Assembly: GCA_964427485.1 (NCBI GenBank)
Contig: CAYRUP010000035.1
Coordinates: forward strand, 1 to 15,609
DNA: 15,609 bases
Direction of reading: 5' to 3'
Origin: CAYRUP01 sp964427485
GTDB taxonomy: Bacteria > Pseudomonadota > Gammaproteobacteria > DSM-16500
The notes below the pieces were generated by a model. That model was not told the DNA's origin, ran no database searches, and saw only the letters and a program-made list of their open reading frames with translations. Position 1 is the first letter of the stretch. Every line of letters begins with the position of its first letter. The translations under genes and the position numbers were made by a program. Positions 6,343-12,965 of the stretch are shown one piece after another.

Positions 6343-7842
6343 CTATGCGGGCACGGCACACCGTGCCCCTACAATTTCGGGTTTATCCAAATCAAAAAGC
6401 AATTCAAGTTGTCTTTTTTCATCTCGCGAAACAATTTCATCAGAAGCGTTATATAAGGCTTGAATTAATTGGTAATCCTCGCTGCTCAAGTCACGATTTG
6501 TTTCATGTGCCGCAAAAAAAGGATGCGAAAATGCTTTTTTGACAGGTAAACTCACGATAGGTGAAACATAGGGAATGCAAAGACTCGTTAGAAACGAGCC
6601 GATATTGGATTGGAATTTTTTAAGAGCCCAGAGACAACTCATGACAATTAAGGCATTTTGGGGGGTAGCAATTGTTAGCATGGTTTCAAAGCTGAGACTG
6701 CTGCTTGTCAGAAAACTGGCAAATTCATAAATCGCATAAACGACACCGGATCTGGCAATTGTTGCTGCAACACAATCAATGGCATCATTAACAAGCTTGT
6801 TAAATGTCGGGCTATTTGTCAAAACACCGTTTTTCTGTTTCGTATAATCCGCACGCAATAAGATAATGTCATCTTTAATTTGCTCAAGCGTCGTTTTATT
6901 GAAATTATGCTTTTTCCAAAAAGCCATTTTTTCTTCTGAGATGACATCTCTACAGAGGGTTTGATCCAAGGCAGCAAGATCCGCTTCTTTAAATTCAAAG
7001 CACAAATCATCCGTGGATTGAGTATTCGTGATGCGCGAAATTTCCTTATAGAGGTCACTTTTTTTCGCTGATCCACGTAACAGACACTCATTTTCAATTT
7101 CGCGCATGATTTTCAATAAGGCTCCGAAACGAATGAAATAATCTTGTGGTTTTTCGGAGGTCTCTTCATCATGGGTGAGTTTACAACAACGCTCATCCAA
7201 GATTTCGATAAATTTAATCGCTTGTTTACGTTTGGGATTGCGTCCTCCTATCCATACATAAGCTAATAATTTTGAGATAGTGGAATCATTCGCACATTTT
7301 TCTTCATAATAATGGGGTAATTGTCGAAAGTTGTCACGCAATGAACGTATGGTCGGTAACCGAGTGCAAAGACTGGTAATCTTGGTGCTAAGATTATTCT
7401 TTGCTTGTTCTGTTATGGTTTCTGCAGAAGCTAAAAGTGTTAATGGGAAATCTTTTTTATTTTTATTTAAATGCTTAAAAAAAGCAGAGAGACAAGTGAA
7501 GCGAGTTTGGTTGTCCAATATATTTTTAATGGGTTTATCTTTGTTACTTTCCTCATCAATTCCCAGTGCTTTTTGCGCCAATCTGAAAAGCTGGCTGTTT
7601 ATGGCTGAACGCAAATAGGAAAAATAATAGCGGTCATAGTCTGTTTGGATAGCATCAAGAATAAAAATCCAGGCACCGAGTATAATTTCATGCATATCGT
7701 CTGTTGGCGCTATGCCTGTAAGTAAAGACTCGAGCATTTTAATTTGATCAATGCGCGCAGCCGTGTTGGAGTCGATATATGTACTGCTAATTTCTTGGAT
7801 GCACTTACATAAATGAGTGAGCTCAGGAACCTGATAAGTCAT
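6343..7842 (-). CDS. Large helical protein of unknown function with C-terminal hydrophobic region
   Basis: A 499-residue protein that I do not recognise. I chose the ATG at 7842 because AAGGAGA lies five bases upstream; an in-frame TTG at 7881 has no such site. There is no signal peptide. Residues 1-350 look helical and charged, with scattered cysteines (for example CxC near 12-14 and CC near 219-220). Residues of about 356-433 hold two or three hydrophobic segments that could be a membrane hairpin, followed by a polar tail. The last nine residues (VGARCAVPA) and the stop are encoded by a palindromic repeat. In a Legionella- or Coxiella-like host, large lone helical proteins with a membrane hairpin are often type IV effectors. 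That is only inference; no effector domain or secretion signal can be shown. Confidence 0.75.
   Translation of the reverse strand: MTYQVPELTHLCKCIQEISSTYIDSNTAARIDQIKMLESLLTGIAPTDDMHEIILGAWIFILDAIQTDYDRYYFSYLRSAINSQLFRLAQKALGIDEESNKDKPIKNILDNQTRFTCLSAFFKHLNKNKKDFPLTLLASAETITEQAKNNLSTKITSLCTRLPTIRSLRDNFRQLPHYYEEKCANDSTISKLLAYVWIGGRNPKRKQAIKFIEILDERCCKLTHDEETSEKPQDYFIRFGALLKIMREIENECLLRGSAKKSDLYKEISRITNTQSTDDLCFEFKEADLAALDQTLCRDVISEEKMAFWKKHNFNKTTLEQIKDDIILLRADYTKQKNGVLTNSPTFNKLVNDAIDCVAATIARSGVVYAIYEFASFLTSSSLSFETMLTIATPQNALIVMSCLWALKKFQSNIGSFLTSLCIPYVSPIVSLPVKKAFSHPFFAAHETNRDLSSEDYQLIQALYNASDEIVSRDEKRQLELLFDLDKPEIVGARCAVPA
6345..6372. repeat. Palindromic GGGGCACGG repeat / hairpin at convergent gene ends
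   Basis: GGGCACGG (6349-6356), loop CACA and CCGTGCCC (6361-6368) form a perfect 8-base stem. It starts 12 bases after the stop of the exported-protein gene, where it could end transcription, and at the same time encodes the last residues of the convergent 499-residue protein. The minus strand reads GTAGGGGCACGG from 6372, and 11 of these 12 bases recur at 7963-7974, which points to a dispersed repeat family. Confidence 0.7.
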
Positions 7843-7847
7843 AAACG

Positions 7848-7854
7848 TCTCCTT
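7848..7854 (-). promoter_or_regulatory. Ribosome binding site deciding the start of the 499-residue protein
   Basis: The minus strand reads AAGGAGA with five bases to the ATG at 7842. This is the strongest translation signal near the gene and rules in favour of 7842 over the upstream in-frame TTG at 7881. Confidence 0.7.
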
Positions 7855-7924
7855 CCATAAAAACGTATTTATGTATATCAAGTTATGGTATTACAGGAAG
7901 ATTAAGAAAAACTTAAGGGACACA

Positions 7925-7953
7925 TGTCATCCTTCGCTGCGCTCAGGATGACA
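7925..7953. repeat. Palindromic repeat of the TGTCATCC...GGATGACA type
   Basis: TGTCATCCT (7925-7933) pairs perfectly with AGGATGACA (7945-7953), enclosing TCGCTGCGCTC. This 29-base form is a very common dispersed palindrome in many bacterial genomes. Here it lies downstream of the hydrolase gene and upstream of the 499-residue gene, both on the minus strand, so it could terminate or attenuate transcription between them. Confidence 0.75.
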
Positions 7954-7962
7954 TCAAACCTC

Positions 7963-7978
7963 GTGGGGGCACGGCGCC
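7963..7978. repeat. Partial copy of the GGGGCACGG repeat
   Basis: GTGGGGGCACGG matches GTAGGGGCACGG of the element at 6345-6372 (read on the minus strand) at 11 of 12 positions, and is followed by CGCC. Only about half of the palindrome is present. It ends just beyond the stop of the hydrolase gene and abuts another repeat at 7925-7953. Confidence 0.5.
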
Positions 7979-7982
7979 TTTT

Positions 7983-8699
7983 CTATGCCAAGACTTCTTC
8001 AAAAAAATTTTTCATTGCAATCCAAGCACGTTTCGCACTCACATTGTTATAGACCGTTCCAAATCCTGGATCATTGGCTTGTGGATTAGTAAATGCATGC
8101 ATGGTATTGCTATAAATATGCATTTGCCAATCCGCTTTTGCTTTTGTCATTTCTAATTCAAATAGAGCGACCTGTTCAGGTGGAGCCATAGGATCATCGT
8201 GACCATGCAGTGCTAATATTTTTGTTCGAGTGGCTTCCGTGGGTATATTGCTGGGCGCATTTAATAAGCCATGAAAACTAACGACACCACGAACATCTTG
8301 GTTAGCACGTGCTAAATCTAAAACGCAAAGACCACCAAAACAGAATCCAATCGCACCTATTTTTGCCGTATTCACATATTCTAATTTGGAAACCGTTTCG
8401 AGTGCAGCTAAGATACGTTGACGTAATTTATTGCGATCTTCCATGAAAGGTTTTATTAACGCGGCTTTTTCAGTGTTATCTTTACCAATAATACCTTTGC
8501 CATACATATCCAGTGCAAATCCAACATAACCCAATTCAGCTAATTTCTCGGCTTTTTGACAAGCAAAATCATTACGTCCTGACCAATCATGCGCGACCAT
8601 AATAGCCGGCTTTTTTTGTGTCCCAGTATCCTCATAAGCACAATAGCCTTCTAAAATGACATCTCCATCGCGATATTCGATTTTTTTCGTTTGTAACAT
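7983..8699 (-). CDS. Dienelactone hydrolase family protein
   Basis: A 238-residue alpha/beta hydrolase, probably cytoplasmic. The cysteine-type triad is visible: C120 in GFCFGG (nucleophile elbow), D168 in LHGHDDP and H201 in TMHAFTNP. AHDWSGRNDF (36-45) matches the family's oxyanion-hole region. Length and order fit the DLH family (carboxymethylenebutenolidase-like). No aromatic-degradation genes are near, so the true substrate is unlikely to be dienelactone, and general hydrolase is the safe reading. AGGAG lies seven bases before the ATG. The gene is alone, flanked upstream by the divergent 391-residue gene and downstream by two repeat pieces. Confidence 0.92.
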   Translation of the reverse strand: MLQTKKIEYRDGDVILEGYCAYEDTGTQKKPAIMVAHDWSGRNDFACQKAEKLAELGYVGFALDMYGKGIIGKDNTEKAALIKPFMEDRNKLRQRILAALETVSKLEYVNTAKIGAIGFCFGGLCVLDLARANQDVRGVVSFHGLLNAPSNIPTEATRTKILALHGHDDPMAPPEQVALFELEMTKAKADWQMHIYSNTMHAFTNPQANDPGFGTVYNNVSAKRAWIAMKNFFEEVLA

Positions 8700-8803
8700 T
8701 GAAATGCTCCTATTTTCTTGTTTAATCTAAAAAAATTGAATTTATTATGCGATTTTTTTATTAACTAGTCTAGCAAGATAGAATGATTTTAAGACAGCAT
8801 CAC

Positions 8804-8812
8804 TGCTATAAT
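8804..8812 (+). promoter_or_regulatory. Extended -10 promoter for the 391-residue protein gene
   Basis: TGCTATAAT is a perfect extended -10 (TGnTATAAT). Transcription would begin near 8819, about 32 bases before the ATG at 8851. A -35 at normal spacing (8784-8789, TGATTT) is poor. The rest of the 151-base gap between this gene and the divergent hydrolase gene is AT-rich with no clear structure. Confidence 0.65.
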
Positions 8813-8850
8813 AAATGAAAAGACAAACCAATAAATGAGAGGGTTTTATA

Positions 8851-10026
8851 ATGGTTCAAAGATTAGAGCAACTTAATCCAGTACAGGCAGAACTTCGTGG
8901 CATTCACAGGGATAGAAATCCAGAAATAATAAAGGAACTTTGCCTTGATGAAGAGTTTAAAAAATCCTATGAAAAAGTACAAATGCAATTGAAGAAAAAA
9001 TTCGAAAAAGATAAAGAAGATAACAAAAACTTTTTCATAGCGTTGAATATGGCGGCCGAGTTGAAGGATTATCACCACTTATTGGCAGATCTTGCTGTTA
9101 TTCAGAAAACCATTGAGGAAAGACAAGCGGAAGAAAAATTTCAAGATAAAGAACGCTATGAGAAAAAACTTCATCAACAATATGTTGAAAATGCACGTAT
9201 TGAACATCCTCCGCTCGATATAACATTAGCGCGTAGCTTAGTGCAGAAAGCTAAAGAGATCAGTTTCGAATTGAAAGCGATCATGATGCAATATAATCAT
9301 TTACTCAATCAAACAAATCAATGGCCTGAAAAAACGTGGAAACCCGAAGTGAAAAAATTAGCCGAAGATGCTGTTGTCAAAATAATGGATCTTGCTAAAA
9401 ATGAAAATTATCACGCACTTTTAGAGGGCATTAACCAACTTGAAAACAAAGATCAAATTAATAAAAAAATTGCAGGTAAATGGACAGAAGCACAACAGAA
9501 TATGACAGATGCATTAAGCACACGTGCCGCTCCAGACGCTCTATTACGAGCGATTCCTCAATTGAATGACCAATATCAAGAAGCCTTGAAACAAACGAGT
9601 CAGGTGGATAGCGATCCTTTAGCAGCAAAAGAAGCTGCGGTCGAGACCGTTATCGTTCCAGTGTATAAGTTACATGGACAACTTAATGCAGCAGGTAATA
9701 TACGTCAATTTTATGATGAATTTAGGAAAATCTGTTCAGAGAATTTAGGTAAGGAATACGAGGAAAAATTAAAGAGCTGGAGTTCTGTCAAATTGGCTAC
9801 GCATGCTGCGAATAATCCGGATTTTCATCAAGTCATGCAATGCTATCAGGATGGTTTGTGTAATCTATACGAAACACAATGGCAAAATGAGAATAAACTA
9901 GAGAATCTGGCGCAGCAACAGAATAAATTAAAAATACATTTGGTCGATGTCGTTGAACAGTTACACCGTATTGCACCACCCAAGCCTCAACCCTCATCAA
10001 AACAAGCCCCCCGCCCATCTTTTTAA
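8851..10026 (+). CDS. Helical, probably coiled-coil cytosolic protein of unknown function
   Basis: A 391-residue protein that I do not recognise. It has no signal peptide and no membrane segment. It is very rich in Lys, Glu and Gln, and nearly all of it looks helical, with coiled-coil-like stretches at about 40-120 and 345-375. A Pro/Ser/Lys tail APPKPQPSSKQAPRPSF ends the protein. GAGAGGG lies seven bases before the ATG, and an extended -10 promoter sits about 40 bases upstream, so it is an independent unit. A perfect palindrome follows its stop by four bases. The composition resembles type IV secretion effectors of Legionella and Coxiella, but it could equally be a structural or scaffold protein, and nothing in the sequence decides this. 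Confidence 0.75.
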   Translation: MVQRLEQLNPVQAELRGIHRDRNPEIIKELCLDEEFKKSYEKVQMQLKKKFEKDKEDNKNFFIALNMAAELKDYHHLLADLAVIQKTIEERQAEEKFQDKERYEKKLHQQYVENARIEHPPLDITLARSLVQKAKEISFELKAIMMQYNHLLNQTNQWPEKTWKPEVKKLAEDAVVKIMDLAKNENYHALLEGINQLENKDQINKKIAGKWTEAQQNMTDALSTRAAPDALLRAIPQLNDQYQEALKQTSQVDSDPLAAKEAAVETVIVPVYKLHGQLNAAGNIRQFYDEFRKICSENLGKEYEEKLKSWSSVKLATHAANNPDFHQVMQCYQDGLCNLYETQWQNENKLENLAQQQNKLKIHLVDVVEQLHRIAPPKPQPSSKQAPRPSF

Positions 10027-10030
10027 ACGC

Positions 10031-10062
10031 GAGTCACTCGGCTGAATTCAGCCGAGTGACTC
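10031..10062. terminator. Perfect 32-base palindrome, possible terminator
   Basis: GAGTCACTCGGCTGAA and its exact reverse complement abut at 10046/10047, giving a perfect palindrome of 32 bases. It begins four bases after the 391-residue gene and would form a strong hairpin in its transcript. No T-run follows on the plus strand, so intrinsic termination would be inefficient, and a protein-binding site or repeat element is also possible. Confidence 0.55.
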
Positions 10063-10125
10063 AGAAAATCAATATACTTTGTGACTAATTTGATCCAAAA
10101 TAGAAAGTCAAACGGATTTTTTATT

Positions 10126-10131
10126 GAGGGA
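10126..10131 (+). promoter_or_regulatory. Ribosome binding site deciding the start at 10138
   Basis: GAGGGA with six bases to the ATG at 10138. It supports this start over the in-frame GTG at 10081, which would place 19 extra residues before the signal peptide. Confidence 0.65.
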
Positions 10132-10137
10132 ATTACA

Positions 10138-10740
10138 ATGTCTACACGATTACGGATTATCTCCTTTATTTTTTCATTCAGCTTACTGAGTTTCTCCAAT
10201 GTATATGCCATGCAGCCTGATCCCATGATTCTTATCGATCAACCAGAAACAAAGCTCAATATTGCTGCCTCGGTATTTATTATTAACTCACATGCAGCGG
10301 TTTTATCGATGCAAAAAAATAAAGAACTGCTGTTGATATTGCAGAATGTAGAACCGTATGTCACTAAGTTTACGGGCGGTTTCGACAGAAAAGCATCTTT
10401 AGCAACAACCGCCGATGTTATACAAGATTGGTCACATAGAAAAAATATGCTTACCTCTATTAAGCCAACTGCCGCACTCGCAGGCGTACCAATTAATGGA
10501 AATAAAAAAATTCCAAATTATATTTTAGAATTAAGTAATCCTATTTATGATTCGAAACGCGCTACTTTATCATTCAAAGTAAAATGGACCGGTGGTACTT
10601 CGGCTCCACAAAATGAAATGACTTTAACAAATGTATCCCTGGTCGTCGACGATGGTTTGCAGGTTGCACTCAATGCAAAAAAGCATGTGCTAAGAAATTC
10701 TATGCTCGCCAGTGCTAAGAAAATAAAAACTAACTCTTAA
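10138..10740 (+). CDS. Exported protein of unknown function
   Basis: A 200-residue protein with a clear signal peptide (MSTRLR, a Phe/Ser/Leu-rich core, and a VYA cleavage site after residue 24). The mature part of about 176 residues has short strand-like segments (ASVFIINSHAAVLSM, ELLLILQNVEP, LSFKVKWTGG, LTNVSLVVDDGLQV) and ILELSNPIYDSKRATLSFKV in the second half. It has no cysteine, lipobox or second membrane segment. I do not know a named family; it has the look of a periplasmic or secreted beta-rich protein. GAGGGA precedes the ATG. A TATACT at 10073-10078 might be a -10 element, without a convincing -35. A helical cytosolic gene lies upstream and the histone-like gene downstream, both on the same strand. 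Confidence 0.78.
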   Translation: MSTRLRIISFIFSFSLLSFSNVYAMQPDPMILIDQPETKLNIAASVFIINSHAAVLSMQKNKELLLILQNVEPYVTKFTGGFDRKASLATTADVIQDWSHRKNMLTSIKPTAALAGVPINGNKKIPNYILELSNPIYDSKRATLSFKVKWTGGTSAPQNEMTLTNVSLVVDDGLQVALNAKKHVLRNSMLASAKKIKTNS

Positions 10741-10868
10741 AAATAATTTTCTAATTTATATAATAAGATTTTTCATCAGTATGTTTAGGGAAAACCCTGA
10801 AAGATATGTAAAAATTAAATTTTATGTTGTATCATACGTTCTGTTACTAACTTAAAAGGAAGATACTT

Positions 10869-11078
10869 ATGGTAGTACGCAAAAGAAAGGGTGTTAGAAA
10901 ATCCAAAGCAGGCGCAGCAGTAAAAGCGATCAAGGCAAAAGTAGCTGCATTGAAAAAAGAGCACAAATCAGCATTGAAAAAAGCAATCGCTAAAGCTTAT
11001 AAAGAAGGCGTGGCTGACGGAAAGAAAAAAGCTTCTAAAAAACCTGCTAAAAAAAGACGTAAAGCGAAGAAAAAATAA
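10869..11078 (+). CDS. Lysine-rich histone H1-like DNA-binding protein
   Basis: A 69-residue protein with 25 Lys, 5 Arg and about 15 Ala against three acidic residues, so it is strongly positive. It has a basic N-terminal arm (VVRKRKGVRKSK), a helical middle (about 14-50, AVKAIKAKVAALKKEHKS then AIAKAYKEGVADG) and a C-terminal tail of KK, KKRRK and KKK blocks with SKKPAKK. This is the style of bacterial histone H1-like proteins (Hc1 of Chlamydia, Hq1 of Coxiella, AlgP tails), which bind and condense DNA. It is shorter than those and has a separate helical centre. AAAGGAAG lies six bases before the ATG, and a hairpin follows the stop. A TATAAT at 10759-10764 could be a distant -10 with a leader near 100 bases, but no -35 supports it. 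Binding to RNA or ribosomes is an alternative. Confidence 0.8.
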   Translation: MVVRKRKGVRKSKAGAAVKAIKAKVAALKKEHKSALKKAIAKAYKEGVADGKKKASKKPAKKRRKAKKK

Positions 11079-11096
11079 CTTTGACATTACGTTTAA

Positions 11097-11131
11097 AACA
11101 CGCCTCGTAACATGATGTTTCGGGGCGTGTT
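11097..11131 (+). terminator. Hairpin after the histone-like gene
   Basis: AACACGCCTCG (11097-11107) pairs with CGGGGCGTGTT (11121-11131) over 11 positions with one G-T pair, and the loop can add a four-base AACA/TGTT stem. It starts 18 bases after the stop codon. Only a short GTTAT follows, so termination may be partial, and the transporter gene downstream could receive read-through. Confidence 0.6.
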
Positions 11132-11174
11132 GTTATCTAGAGCTTTGATTTTTTAAATCAGGAGAGCATTTGGG

Positions 11175-12437
11175 ATGACACGTTATCGCTGGTTTATTGT
11201 GGGAGTCAGTTTTTTCGCTATTATTATTAATTATCTTGATCGTTCCGCATTATCTTATGCAATCACTCCTTTAAAAGAAACATACGGTTTTACCAATATT
11301 GATTTTGGCATCATTGCTGCAGCATTTGGTGTCGGTTATTTAATAATGACAGTCGTGGGCGGGATTTTGGTAGATCATTATGGTGCTCGCAAAGTTTGGT
11401 CGTGTTCTTCCATTTTCTGGTCGGTTGCTTGTGCATTATTAGCGTTATCAACGGGGTTTTGGTGGTTTTTTATTTTTAGATTATTACTCGGTGTTGCAGA
11501 AGGCCCTAATTTCCCTGCATTAACACGTGTGGATACAGATTGGTTGCCTATATCAGAGCGCGTACGTGCTCTTGCGATTGGTCTCGCAGCTGTGCCATTT
11601 GCTTCTGTTTTAGGTGCACCATTGATTACGCAACTGGTTGCAACAGTGGGTTGGCGTTGGATGTTTGCAATCTTAGGTTTCATCGGAATAATATGGGCTG
11701 TGATTTGGTACATCATCTATCGCGATGATCCACGCCAATGTCCACAAGTGTCAGAAAAAGAATTACGTCACATCCTACATGATTTTGATTCCAATACCCA
11801 TACAGAGCATTCACTGGAAAACCAAAAAACATCGTGGCGTTTCATGTTATTTCATCGCGAATTATTAGTTAATAACTATGCTTTTTTTGCATTTGGTTAT
11901 TTATTATTTTTTGCGATTACTTGGTTGCCAGGTTATCTGCAACAAATGTATGGTGTGAATGTTAAACAAGTCGGTTGGTTCTTGGTTGCTCCCTGGTTAT
12001 TGGCTACTTTGCTCTTATTATTGGGCGGTGTGTTATCTGATTATTTATGGAATAAAACACGTAATTTGCGAATTGCGCGTTCGCATATTATTTGGGTTTG
12101 CCAAGTGATTTCAGCAATCTGTTTTATTCCCGTTATTTTTCATCCTTCATTAAGCGTTGCATTGATATGTATCTCATTAGGTATGGGATTTGGCATTATG
12201 CCGAATGCTGCATTTTACGCAATAAATGCAGATTTAGCGCGTGATAAAGCGGCAACGAGTTTAGGGATTATGGATTGTGCATTTGCACTGGCTGGAATCT
12301 TGGCGCCTTTATTTACGGGTATTTTATCTACTTGGACAGGTAACTTTGCGGCAGCCTTTTTATTGTTGATTCTTCTGACTTTCAGTTCAGCGTTAGCCAT
12401 CATTCTTTTTCAAAAAATGGACGGTACTAGGAGATGA
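11175..12437 (+). CDS. MFS transporter, anion:cation symporter (ACS) family
   Basis: A 420-residue inner-membrane protein with twelve hydrophobic segments and a polar central loop (about 183-222). NYLDRSALSYAI (19-30) in the first helix, motif A-like GGILVDHYGARKVW (62-75), and FRLLLGVAEGPNFPA (101-115) in helix 4 are marks of the ACS family, which takes up organic anions such as hexuronates, glucarate, galactonate or phthalate. The actual substrate cannot be read, and no sugar-acid catabolic genes are nearby. AGGAGA lies nine bases before the ATG. A perfect TTGACA at 11081-11086 has no matching -10. The stop is four bases before the pilin-like gene, so the two are probably co-transcribed. 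Confidence 0.92.
   Translation: MTRYRWFIVGVSFFAIIINYLDRSALSYAITPLKETYGFTNIDFGIIAAAFGVGYLIMTVVGGILVDHYGARKVWSCSSIFWSVACALLALSTGFWWFFIFRLLLGVAEGPNFPALTRVDTDWLPISERVRALAIGLAAVPFASVLGAPLITQLVATVGWRWMFAILGFIGIIWAVIWYIIYRDDPRQCPQVSEKELRHILHDFDSNTHTEHSLENQKTSWRFMLFHRELLVNNYAFFAFGYLLFFAITWLPGYLQQMYGVNVKQVGWFLVAPWLLATLLLLLGGVLSDYLWNKTRNLRIARSHIIWVCQVISAICFIPVIFHPSLSVALICISLGMGFGIMPNAAFYAINADLARDKAATSLGIMDCAFALAGILAPLFTGILSTWTGNFAAAFLLLILLTFSSALAIILFQKMDGTRR
12429..12434 (+). promoter_or_regulatory. Ribosome binding site of the pilin-like gene
   Basis: AGGAGA seven bases before the ATG at 12442, located within the last codons of the transporter gene. It selects the ATG at 12442 over an in-frame TTG at 12439. 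Confidence 0.7.
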
Positions 12438-12441
12438 TTTG

Positions 12442-12852
12442 ATGAATAAAATAAAGGGATTTATGTTTACCGAGGTGATGATTGCTATCGGTGTGGTTTT
12501 TATACTTGGAATATGCGCTTTTCATGCTTATCGGGATTTTGCAGTAAGATCACATTATGATGAAATTGTGCAGGCTGCAAATTCGTTAAAAGAAATGGTC
12601 ACGCTCTGTTTTCAAGATTTAACAACGCTAACAGGATGTGATGGCGGTGCTCATCATATTCCAGCAGATATTAAAGCAGCACAAGGTGCCATAGCCAGTG
12701 TCACAGTAAAAAATGGCGTTATCATCGTTGCGCCTGCTGCATGGGAACAAATTTTGCAATCGGATAGTTATATTTTAACGCCGAAAGTCGATCGAAAAAA
12801 TCTTCACTGGGTGTCGTCGGGGGATGGGATAAGGCGGGGGTTTGCGGGGTGA
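12442..12852 (+). CDS. Type IV pilin-like protein with class III signal
   Basis: A 136-residue prepilin-like protein. The leader MNKIKG is short and basic and ends in Gly, followed by FMFTEVMIAIGVVFILGICAF. Cleavage after G6 by a prepilin peptidase would leave a methylatable Phe and a glutamate at mature position 5, the pilin hallmark. The remainder follows PilA/PilE pilins: helix to about 56, a CFQDLTTLTGC loop (C56, C66), a strand VTVKNGVIIVAP, and SYILTP then LHWVSSGDG near the end. It lacks the C-terminal cysteine pair of common major pilins. It could be a minor pilin, a competence pseudopilin or a diverged major pilin. It sits alone after a transporter, with no pil assembly genes in the window. 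Confidence 0.8.
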   Translation: MNKIKGFMFTEVMIAIGVVFILGICAFHAYRDFAVRSHYDEIVQAANSLKEMVTLCFQDLTTLTGCDGGAHHIPADIKAAQGAIASVTVKNGVIIVAPAAWEQILQSDSYILTPKVDRKNLHWVSSGDGIRRGFAG

Positions 12853-12862
12853 GATGGTCTAT

Positions 12863-12960
12863 ACCCTTATCCCCGACCCTTCTCCCGTAAACGGGAGAAG
12901 GGAGTTAAATAGAAGCTCCCTTCTCCCAACTGCGTTGGGAGAAGGGCAGGGGATGAGGGT
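12863..12960. repeat. Nested palindromic repeat, copy 2 of the CCCTTCTCCC family
   Basis: Two hairpins sit inside an outer inverted repeat. Hairpin one is 12877-12902, identical to 5772-5797. Hairpin two is 12918-12946, with CCCTTCTCCCAAC paired to GTTGGGAGAAGGG. The outer arms ACCCTTATCCCC and GGGGATGAGGGT pair nearly perfectly. It lies between the 3' ends of two convergent genes, 10 bases after the pilin-like gene and 5 bases after uup, where it can act as a bidirectional terminator. Confidence 0.9.
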
Positions 12961-12965
12961 CTCAC

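Noticed and set aside
6819..7097. Minus-strand 92-codon reading frame inside the 499-residue gene
   Set aside because: It is an alternative frame of the same strand, basic and low in quality, with no ribosome site or family resemblance.
7331..7618. Plus-strand 95-codon reading frame antisense to the 499-residue gene
   Set aside because: It is a shadow of a well-supported gene. Its hydrophobic look comes from the antisense of charged codons.
10081..10137. GTG start adding 19 residues to the exported protein
   Set aside because: It would bury the signal peptide, and the ATG at 10138 has GAGGGA at good spacing.
10787..10798. AGGG-AAAA-CCCT small hairpin as a riboswitch or attenuator of the histone-like gene
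   Set aside because: The stem is only four strong pairs with weak extensions, and chance occurrence in AT-rich DNA is likely.
11081..11086. Perfect TTGACA after the histone-like gene, as a promoter for the ACS-family transporter
   Set aside because: At 16-18 base spacing there is no acceptable -10, and the region is the terminator hairpin.
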